DNA of 64,000 nt from Calidithermus chliarophilus DSM 9957 (GTDB taxonomy: Bacteria > Deinococcota > Deinococci > Deinococcales > Thermaceae), in contig NZ_KE387023.1 in NCBI RefSeq assembly GCF_000430045.1, forward strand, positions 1,116,601 through 1,180,600, written 5' to 3'. The notes below the pieces were generated by a model. That model did not search any database, was not told where the DNA came from, and worked only from the letters and a program-made list of their open reading frames with translations. This document shows, in pieces, positions 58,620 through 64,000 of the stretch (positions within the stretch are counted from its first letter, which is position 1; each line of letters opens with the position of its first letter). The position numbers and the translations under genes are program-made.

Positions 58620-59777
58620 TCAGGCGGGCCGCGGCCCCAGGTGGCGTGTGGGCGGGGGTTCGGCGGGCAGGGGCCGGCCCTCGAGCACCGCCCGCACCTG
58701 CGCCACGCGCTGCTCGAGGCTCCCCCGCACCACGGTGTAGGGGACGCCGCGCACGTCGAGGTCGTGCAGCACCAGCCCCTGCATCCGCCCGCGCCAGGTC
58801 TCGTTGTCGCGCCAGCCGTCCTGCTCGAAGGGGATGTCGTCGGCGCAGACGAAGGTGTGGTGGTAGCGCCCGGCGCACTCCCGGGCCAGGGCGTGCAGCT
58901 CGAGCAGGGCGCTTTGGTTGTAGTAGTAGCTGAAGAAGAGCGTGGTGAGGGCGTTGGTGTCCACGAAGAGGTAATTTCTGGCCTCCACGGCGGCCTCGTC
59001 CTCGAGCTCGCGGTGCCGGTGGGCGACCTCGAGGTAGTCCGAGAGCTCCATCACCCCGCCCCTGCGCTCGTAGTGCTCGCGCCCGTACTCCGCGACCCAG
59101 CCGGTGCCGTACTCCTGCGCCATGCGCCGCGCCAGCGTGGTCTTGCCGGTGGACTCGGCCCCCAGGAACACCACCCGCTGCACCGGGGCGTACCAGTGCT
59201 GGAGCGAGCGCCACACCCGCTCGTCGAGCCATTCCCCGGCCCGGCAGAACACCTCCCAGCTCTGGCCGTAGTCGGTCCACAGGCTCTGGCCTATTAGCTC
59301 CAGCCGCGTCCGGGCTTTGAATTCGGCCAGCCACTCGCGCAGCCGGCTCCCCGAGATGGGGAAGCGCCGCCGCTGGGGGTCGGCGGCGACGTGCCGAGCC
59401 CCCAGGTGCCGGGCGAAGCCTTCGCCGTAGCCCTCGCTGGTGTAGACGTGAACGTTCTCCAGGTGGGGCGCGTAGTGGGCCTCGAGCCACCGCCGCACGA
59501 ACTCCCGGTGGGTGAGGTCGTCGGCGTCGTTGGGCGGGGGGTTTTCGGGGACGTGGACGCGGGCTTGGGGGTAGAGCTGCCGCACCCACTCGGCCCGCAC
59601 CCTCGAGGGCATCTCGGGGAAGTCGGGGTTGGAGTAGACGAGCACCACCAGGAAGTCGTGGCCGGTGGTGTCCTGCAGGGCCCGCTCGAGCAGGAGCTGG
59701 TGCCCCTTGTGCAGCGGGGCGAACTTGCCCACCACCAGGTTGAGGCGGGAAGGGGGGAGGTCTTCGGGCAGGCCCAT
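58620..59777 (-). CDS. nadR: NadR-type NMN adenylyltransferase/ribosylnicotinamide kinase
   Basis: 385 aa, two domains. The nucleotidyltransferase domain has GKFAPLHKGHQLLLERA at about 17-33 and ISGSRLREW near 141-149; the kinase domain has the P-loop GAESTGKTT near 205-213. It lacks the helix-turn-helix of enterobacterial NadR. It turns imported nicotinamide riboside into NMN and then NAD. It lies 4 bases after pnuC, which imports the substrate. Last gene of the NrtR-led operon. Confidence 0.92.
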   Translation of the reverse strand: MGLPEDLPPSRLNLVVGKFAPLHKGHQLLLERALQDTTGHDFLVVLVYSNPDFPEMPSRVRAEWVRQLYPQARVHVPENPPPNDADDLTHREFVRRWLEAHYAPHLENVHVYTSEGYGEGFARHLGARHVAADPQRRRFPISGSRLREWLAEFKARTRLELIGQSLWTDYGQSWEVFCRAGEWLDERVWRSLQHWYAPVQRVVFLGAESTGKTTLARRMAQEYGTGWVAEYGREHYERRGGVMELSDYLEVAHRHRELEDEAAVEARNYLFVDTNALTTLFFSYYYNQSALLELHALARECAGRYHHTFVCADDIPFEQDGWRDNETWRGRMQGLVLHDLDVRGVPYTVVRGSLEQRVAQVRAVLEGRPLPAEPPPTRHLGPRPA

Positions 59778-59781
59778 GCCC

Positions 59782-60393
59782 TCACGCCCCCGCGGGCTGC
59801 TGGCGCCGGGCCCGCCCGTGGCGTTCCTGGCGGCGCCACTCGAGCCAGCCGTACACGCTCATCCCCGCCAGCACGAATTGCAGGCCGAAGAGGCCCCAAA
59901 GCCCCAGGTGCTGGAAGTACACCGCCTGCACCGCGTTCACGCCGATCCACACCGGCCAGCTCCACGCCCACTTGCGCGTGGTGGCGAAGTTGGCGACCAA
60001 CGCCAGCGAGACCGCGCCGAACTGCACCCAGTTCCACGCCTGCGAGAAGTCGGTGACGGCGACGGTGTAGGCGAAGATGGCGAGGCTCGCCACCCAGGTC
60101 ACGCTGTACCACAAGGGCTCGTTGAAGCGGATCTCGCCCGCGTCGCGCCGCCGCTCGAGGTGCCACAGGTACAGCCCGTGAACCCCGAAGATCAGGTAGG
60201 TCACCTGCAAGCCCGCCAGCATCCACTGGCCGCCCGCCGTGAACAGCAGGAAGTAGGGCAGCAGCGATGCGTTGGACCAGTGCCAGTAGGCCAGGCGCTT
60301 GCCGAAGAGGAACACCAGCGAGACCACCACGCACAGCGAGCCGGTCCAGTCGAAGGCCCAGGCGGGAACGTCAAAGCCGAAGAGATTCATCAT
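59782..60393 (-). CDS. pnuC: Nicotinamide riboside transporter
   Basis: 203 aa, seven predicted helices. PnuC features: WHWSNASLLPYFLLF near 37-51 and VWIGVNAVQAVYF near 147-159, the W-x-x-W and N-x-x-x-Q/Y parts of the substrate path. It moves nicotinamide riboside into the cell, trapped by NadR. The ATG overlaps the stop of the small gene before it (ATGATG). Regulated with the others by NrtR. Confidence 0.92.
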   Translation of the reverse strand: MMNLFGFDVPAWAFDWTGSLCVVVSLVFLFGKRLAYWHWSNASLLPYFLLFTAGGQWMLAGLQVTYLIFGVHGLYLWHLERRRDAGEIRFNEPLWYSVTWVASLAIFAYTVAVTDFSQAWNWVQFGAVSLALVANFATTRKWAWSWPVWIGVNAVQAVYFQHLGLWGLFGLQFVLAGMSVYGWLEWRRQERHGRARRQQPAGA

Positions 60394-60794
60394 TTGCCTC
60401 CTGAGAACTCAGCCGGAAGGTTGGTGTTCGGGTCAATCTCGCCCTTGAAGCCCGGGCCATAGTAGGCCGCGTCCACCGTGATCTGCCCGACGATGTGCCG
60501 GTTGAACTCCTCGAGATCCTCGGCCGGCACCCACAGTTCCTGATGCATGCGGGCTCCTGCCGTTTGTACCGGGAAGCGTCTTACGTACGCGTCGTCCACC
60601 TCGAAGCGCGTCACGAAGCCGCAGGGCGGGTCGTTGTATTTGGTGTTCCAGTCTCGAGCGATCTGCTCGGCATACTCGAAGTTGAGTACGGGGTAGAAGA
60701 TGGGCTGGTCGGGTAGGCGCGGAGGAAATGCTCTATAACCCGAAGCGGCGATGAGGCGGAGTTCTTGTAGCCCTACAGGGCGAAACAGGATCAT
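60390..60794 (-). CDS. Small conserved protein (annotated elsewhere as ADP-ribosylation/crystallin J1)
   Basis: 134 aa, no signal. The conserved body is FRPVGLQELRLIAASGYRAF (about 4-23), PRLPDQPIFYPVLNFEYAEQIARDWN (25-50) and MHQELWVPAEDLEEFNRHIVGQI (83-105). I recall this family under the label ADP-ribosylation/crystallin J1, which has no firm biochemistry. Its place between kptA and pnuC in an NAD operon supports a role linked to NAD or ADP-ribose. Overlaps pnuC by 4 bases. Confidence 0.7.
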   Translation of the reverse strand: MILFRPVGLQELRLIAASGYRAFPPRLPDQPIFYPVLNFEYAEQIARDWNTKYNDPPCGFVTRFEVDDAYVRRFPVQTAGARMHQELWVPAEDLEEFNRHIVGQITVDAAYYGPGFKGEIDPNTNLPAEFSGGK

Positions 60795-60803
60795 GGTGTC
60801 CTC

Positions 60804-61358
60804 CTAAAGCACCTCGAGCCACTGCGGCGGCACCTCGTCCACCAGCCACACGCCGTTGGCCGAGCGGTAGAAAAGGTGGCCCGCTTCGTGCATCTCCCGC
60901 GCCCGGACCCTGAGCAGCACGGGCTTGCCGTGGCGGGTGCCCACCTTGAGCGCGGTTTCCTCGTCCTGCGAGAGGTGGACGTGATGGCGCGACATGCGCT
61001 TGAGGCCGCTGGCGAGCACCTGCTCGAGGTTGTGCCGGGCGGTGCCGTGGTAGAGCACCTCCGGGGGGGTCTGGGGCTCTAGCTGGAGGTCCACGGGGAC
61101 GCTGTGCCCCTGGTTGGCGCGGATGCGGTCGCCGCTTTCGTCGAAGGCGAAGCGCTGCTTGTCGTTCTCGCGCACGACCTGCTCGAGCGCCTCCCGCGAG
61201 AGGGGGAAGTACTTGCGGGAGAAGGCCTCGAGCAGCGCCTCCACCTCCACCCAGCCGCCGGGCTCGAGGGAGAGCCCCAGGCCGCCGGGGTCGTGGCGCA
61301 GGTGCAGGGTCAGGCGCTTGCTGATGCGTTTGAGCCGTTCGGGGGGGAGGGGGGTCAT
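60804..61358 (-). CDS. kptA: RNA 2'-phosphotransferase (Tpt1/KptA family)
   Basis: 184 aa. N-terminal winged helix with ISKRLTLHLRHDPGGLGL near 11-28, then the ADP-ribosyltransferase-like domain with YHGTARHNLEQVLASGLKRMSRHHVHLSQD near 104-133 and VLLRVRAREMHEAGHLFYRSANGVWL near 147-172. The Arg-His-x-x-His/Arg residues are kept. The enzyme removes a 2'-phosphate from RNA using NAD, giving ADP-ribose 1'',2''-cyclic phosphate. The ATG overlaps the nrtR stop (ATGA). Bacterial targets remain uncertain. Confidence 0.93.
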   Translation of the reverse strand: MTPLPPERLKRISKRLTLHLRHDPGGLGLSLEPGGWVEVEALLEAFSRKYFPLSREALEQVVRENDKQRFAFDESGDRIRANQGHSVPVDLQLEPQTPPEVLYHGTARHNLEQVLASGLKRMSRHHVHLSQDEETALKVGTRHGKPVLLRVRAREMHEAGHLFYRSANGVWLVDEVPPQWLEVL

Positions 61359-62098
61359 GGCCGGTCCTTTTTGAAGGTGTAGAGTTCGGCGGGCCGGTAG
61401 CCGGTGCCGCTCTCGAGCTCGCCGGTGGGCTCGAGGCGGCCCGAGGCCAGCATCCGGCGGCGGAAGGAGTCCTTGTTGAGCTTGCGGCCCAGGATCGTCT
61501 CGTGAACCTGCTGGAGCTGGCGCAGGGTGAAGCGCTCGGGCAGCAGCTCGAAGCCGATGGGGGCGTACTCGAGCTTGCCCCGGATGCGCCGGACGGCCAT
61601 CCCCAGGATCTCGGCGTGGTCGAAGGCCAGAGGGTGCCGCCTGCTCCTCCCGCCCTCGACCTCGACCGGCCCGCCCGCCTCGCCCTCCCAGGGCACCACC
61701 ACCCGGAACAGCGCGTTGCCCTCGCGTTCTTGGATGCGGCCCGGCTCCACCAGGGCGTAGTAGGCCACGCTGATGACGCGGGTGCGGGGGTCGCGCTGGG
61801 GGGCGCCGAAGGTGTAGAGCTGTTCGAGGTAGACCCCCTCGAGGCCCCCCTTGCTCCGCAAGACCCGCGCCGCCGCCTCGTCGAGCGACTCCTGCATCCC
61901 CACGAAGCCGCCCGGCAGGCTCCAGAAGCCTTTGAAGGGGTGTTCCTTGCGCTGGGTGAGCAGCACCTCCAGGCGCCCGGCGCGCAGGGTGAGGATCACC
62001 ACGTCCACCGTGACCGAGGGGCGGTCGAACTGGCTGGGGTCGTAGCTGGCGAGGAATTGCTGCTCCTCGAGGCGGTTGCGGTCGTTGCGGCGGCTCAC
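61355..62098 (-). CDS. nrtR: NrtR family Nudix-related transcriptional regulator
   Basis: 247 aa from a GTG at 62098 (AAGGTG 6 bases upstream). A Nudix domain (about 28-165) in which the catalytic box is degenerate: G-x5-E is kept in GFVGMQE, but the R-E-x-x-E-E part reads RVLRSK, so it should bind ADP-ribose and not cut it, as in NrtR. A C-terminal winged helix follows (FTLRQLQQVHETILGRKLNK and SFRRRMLASG). It represses NAD genes and is released by ADP-ribose. First gene of the operon it controls, with its operator right upstream. Confidence 0.9.
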   Translation of the reverse strand: MSRRNDRNRLEEQQFLASYDPSQFDRPSVTVDVVILTLRAGRLEVLLTQRKEHPFKGFWSLPGGFVGMQESLDEAAARVLRSKGGLEGVYLEQLYTFGAPQRDPRTRVISVAYYALVEPGRIQEREGNALFRVVVPWEGEAGGPVEVEGGRSRRHPLAFDHAEILGMAVRRIRGKLEYAPIGFELLPERFTLRQLQQVHETILGRKLNKDSFRRRMLASGRLEPTGELESGTGYRPAELYTFKKDRP

Positions 62099-62107
62099 GG
62101 TGGGCAC

Positions 62108-62149
62108 CTTATATGCAAAAAGCATATATGCAAAACGCATATAAGTCAA
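62108..62149 (-). promoter_or_regulatory. nrtR promoter with double palindromic operator
   Basis: CTTATATGC-N5-GCATATATGC-N5-GCATATAAG (62108-62145): two overlapping TATATGC-N5-GCATATA palindromes, each like a 19-bp operator. They cover a minus-strand promoter TTGACT (62144-62149), 17 bases, TATGCT (62121-62126). The arrangement is ideal for cooperative autorepression of the NAD operon. cdaA lies on the other side, but its own promoter is 40 bases away. Confidence 0.8.
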
Positions 62150-62198
62150 CTCAGATAACGCTTAGACTTTGGAGCGCACGGGACTGTAACCTGTAGAG

Positions 62199-62981
62199 GT
62201 GCTCACGTGGCGCGATGCTCTGGATATTCTCGCGGTCGCTACGGTCTTCTATTACCTCTACGTTCTCATCGCGGAATCGCGGGCGCTCAACCTGGTGCGG
62301 GGGCTGTTGGTATACCTCTTGGTGTGGTTCGTCGCCAGCCGCATGGGGCTCAACAGCCTGGCCTGGCTGCTGGGCAACGCGGCCACGCTGGGGGTTTTCG
62401 CGCTGATCGTGGTGTTCCAGCCGGAGCTGCGGGGGGCGCTGGAGCGCATCGGGCGGGGCCGCCTGCAGCGCCAGCCCCTGGCCGACGCCCAGCTCAACGA
62501 GCTGGTGCGGGCGGTCGAGCGCCTGAGCGCCCTGCGCTACGGGGCCCTCATCGCCATCGAGCGCCACACCCCGCTGGGGGAGTTCGCCGCCACCGGCGAG
62601 AACATCGACGCCCGCCTCTCGGCGCGGCTGCTCGAGAGCCTGTTCTTCAACAAGACCCCCCTGCACGACGGCGGGGCCATCCTGCGCGGTGACCGCGTCC
62701 TGGCGGCGGGGTGCGTGTTCCCGCTGTCGGAGAAGCAGGAGAAGTACCTGGGCACGCGCCACAAGGCCGCCATCGGCCTCTCCGAGGTGTCGGACGCGCT
62801 CGTGATCGTGGTGAGCGAGGAGCGCGGCACCCTGCGCCTGGCCGACGGGGGCCGGCTGTCGCCGCCGCTGCAGCCGGTGGAGCTGCGCGAGCGCATCCGC
62901 GAAGGGCTGCAGATCGCCACGCCCACCCTGGCCGACGCGCGCTTCCGGCTGTGGCGGCCGAAGGAGGAGCGCGAGGGATGA
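62199..62981 (+). CDS. cdaA: Diadenylate cyclase
   Basis: 260 aa. Three N-terminal membrane helices (about 7-80), then the DAC domain with PLHDGGAILRGDRVLAAGCVFPLS near 152-175 and the RHKAAIGLSEVSDALVIVVSEE segment near 187-208. The canonical DGA reads DGG here, while RHxxAIG is kept. It makes c-di-AMP from two ATP. GTG start; TTAGAC (62162-62167), 17 bases, TGTAAC (62185-62190) then 8 bases to the GTG. Overlaps its partner by 4 bases. Confidence 0.94.
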   Translation: MLTWRDALDILAVATVFYYLYVLIAESRALNLVRGLLVYLLVWFVASRMGLNSLAWLLGNAATLGVFALIVVFQPELRGALERIGRGRLQRQPLADAQLNELVRAVERLSALRYGALIAIERHTPLGEFAATGENIDARLSARLLESLFFNKTPLHDGGAILRGDRVLAAGCVFPLSEKQEKYLGTRHKAAIGLSEVSDALVIVVSEERGTLRLADGGRLSPPLQPVELRERIREGLQIATPTLADARFRLWRPKEEREG

Positions 62982-63823
62982 GCCGCCTGCTGCACAACCT
63001 CCCGGCCAAGCTGCTGGCCCTGCTGGCTTCGGCCTTGCTGTGGTTCCAGTTGCGCGAGAGCCAGCCGGTGACCGAGCGGGCCCTGACCCGGCCCCTGCAG
63101 GTGCTGGGCCTGGCCGAGGACCGGGTGGCGGTGGGCCTGCCCGCGCAGGTGCAGCTCCGGTTGCGGGGGCCCTCGAGGCTCTTGGAGGGCAGCAACCTCA
63201 ACCCGGTCAACGCCTACGTCGACCTCTCGGGCGTCGACAGCGGCGAGTTCACCCGCGACGTGCGGGTGGGGCTGCCCACCGGCGTCGAGCTGGTGGGCCT
63301 CGAGCCCGCCCGCGTCGAGGCCCGGGTCGAGCGCTACGAGGCCAAGACCCTGCCGGTCGTGGCCCAGCACCCCGGCGAGGTGCTGACGGTGGAGCCAGCT
63401 ATGGTCCAGGCCAAGGGGCCCCTGAGCCTGGTGTCGCAGGCCTACCGCGCGGTGGGCTACGTCGAGGGGGAGGACGAGGTGGTGGTGCTCGTCGCCGTCG
63501 ACGCCGAGGGCCGCCCGCTCAACGACCTCATCCTCACCCCCGACCGCGTGCGCGTCACCGAGCGGGGGCCGCTGCTCACCCGCCGGACGCTGCCCCTGCG
63601 CCTGCAGAAGGCCCCGCAGGGGTGGCGGGTGCTCGAGGCCAGCATCCCCCCCAGCGTCGAGGTGCAGGGCGACCCCCAGGTGTTGCGGCGGCTCGAGCGC
63701 GTCGAGGCGAGGGTCCCGCTCAAGGCCGGGCGCTTCGAGGCACCGCTGGAGCTGGTGCTGCCGCCCGGGGTCCAGGCGGTGAACGGGGTTACGGGAACTT
63801 TCAGGGTCGAGCGCGTACAATAG
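62978..63823 (+). CDS. YbbR-domain protein (CdaR-like partner of CdaA)
   Basis: 281 aa. ATGA overlap with cdaA. One N-terminal membrane helix (LPAKLLALLASALLWFQL, about 8-25), then three or four YbbR beta domains outside the membrane (QVQLRLRGPSRLLEG, AMVQAKGPLSLVSQAYRAVGYV). In firmicutes CdaR adjusts CdaA activity in the same operon arrangement. GAGG lies 4 bases upstream. Confidence 0.92.
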   Translation: MSRLLHNLPAKLLALLASALLWFQLRESQPVTERALTRPLQVLGLAEDRVAVGLPAQVQLRLRGPSRLLEGSNLNPVNAYVDLSGVDSGEFTRDVRVGLPTGVELVGLEPARVEARVERYEAKTLPVVAQHPGEVLTVEPAMVQAKGPLSLVSQAYRAVGYVEGEDEVVVLVAVDAEGRPLNDLILTPDRVRVTERGPLLTRRTLPLRLQKAPQGWRVLEASIPPSVEVQGDPQVLRRLERVEARVPLKAGRFEAPLELVLPPGVQAVNGVTGTFRVERVQ

Positions 63824-63892
63824 GCCGGGGTAAAACCCCGGTCGCTGATAGCCAACCGCAAGGGCTAAGGAGCATTCAAGCTATCGGCACTC

Positions 63893-64000
63893 ATGAAAAC
63901 TATGGCTGAAATCTACACCGTGCGCCTGTTCGGCGACCCGGTGCTGCGCAAGCGGGCACTTAAGGTCACCGACTTTTCCGAGATCCCCCGCCTGGCCGAG
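63893..64000 (+). CDS. def: Peptide deformylase, 5' part (runs off the window)
   Basis: 36 codons are visible, beginning MKTMAEIYTVRLFGDPVLRK; the second ATG at 63902 is also possible. The first strand YTVRLFGDPVLRKRALKVTDF is typical of Def, which removes the formyl group from new proteins. The metal site lies outside the window. The 69 bases before it hold heptad-repeat remnants (GATAGCC/GCTATCG) and an AAGGAG that is too far from the start to be sure. Confidence 0.8.
   Translation, partial: MKTMAEIYTVRLFGDPVLRKRALKVTDFSEIPRLAE

Noticed and set aside
61355-62098. Active Nudix pyrophosphatase
   Set aside because: The R-E-x-x-E-E half of the Nudix box is lost and a winged helix follows, which fits the NrtR regulator.

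Overview
The window (about two-thirds G+C, strong third-position G/C bias) looks like a chromosomal segment of a Deinococcus-Thermus bacterium, most likely a Meiothermus/Calidithermus-type member of the Thermaceae. The reasons are the very frequent in-frame CTCGAG (Leu-Glu), many GTG starts, many genes with a -10 box only 5-8 bases before the start codon (leaderless mRNAs), and the gene families themselves. The genus is inferred, not proven. There is no rRNA, tRNA, CRISPR array, transposase or phage gene that I can see.

Layout. 1-5.9 kb: two peptidases (P1/DmpA type and M20) followed by an oligopeptide ABC transporter (substrate-binding protein and two permeases). 6-14 kb: SDR dehydrogenase; a TetR gene with a palindromic operator at its own promoter and a second before a DUF2269/DUF4188 unit; lspA; a Tat-exported TIM-barrel protein; a VWA protein; a GNAT enzyme; lhgO. 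14-25 kb: a Uma2-type nuclease divergent from pyrimidine-nucleoside phosphorylase; an M23 peptidase; a class Ib ribonucleotide reductase operon (nrdI-nrdE-nrdF-thioesterase) behind a cobalamin riboswitch; a bactofilin; accD-accA; a membrane protein and a LuxR-type regulator. 25.5-32.1 kb: six consecutive exported proteins, four of them lipoproteins, including a lipase-like hydrolase, a PQQ-type propeller and an M30-like metallopeptidase. 32-43.8 kb (mostly minus strand): carboxylesterase; an AT-richer three-gene HEPN cassette; MscS channel; plsX; an esterase/ATP-grasp pair; a DUF4397 protein; an aldehyde dehydrogenase; a lipoprotein. 44-47 kb: an SsuABC/TauABC-like ABC importer under a SAM-I (S-box) riboswitch with a clear terminator. 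47-57 kb: a large lipoprotein, a universal stress protein, small unknown genes, an ABC-2 exporter (ATPase and two permeases), a lipid kinase, a double GNAT protein, pyridoxal kinase and an HDAC-family deacetylase. 57.4-62.1 kb: an NAD-themed operon, nrtR-kptA-unknown-pnuC-nadR, behind a double NrtR-like operator, then an MFS transporter. 62.2-64 kb: cdaA (c-di-AMP synthase), its YbbR/CdaR partner, and the start of peptide deformylase.

Two repeat families fill most longer gaps. One is a 125-213 bp palindromic MITE-like element (seven copies; ends ATACC...GGTAT) that folds into two hairpins, the first with compensatory base changes between copies. The other is a mosaic of degenerate heptanucleotide tandem repeats around a G-rich hairpin core (about nine larger blocks plus remnants). 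Both occur inside operons and 5' leaders.

The points I would follow first are the B12 riboswitch on class Ib RNR, the NrtR operon that carries an NAD-consuming RNA phosphotransferase and a small unknown protein, the HEPN cassette, the six-gene export cluster, and the two repeat families. All similarities are from reading; no database search was run.
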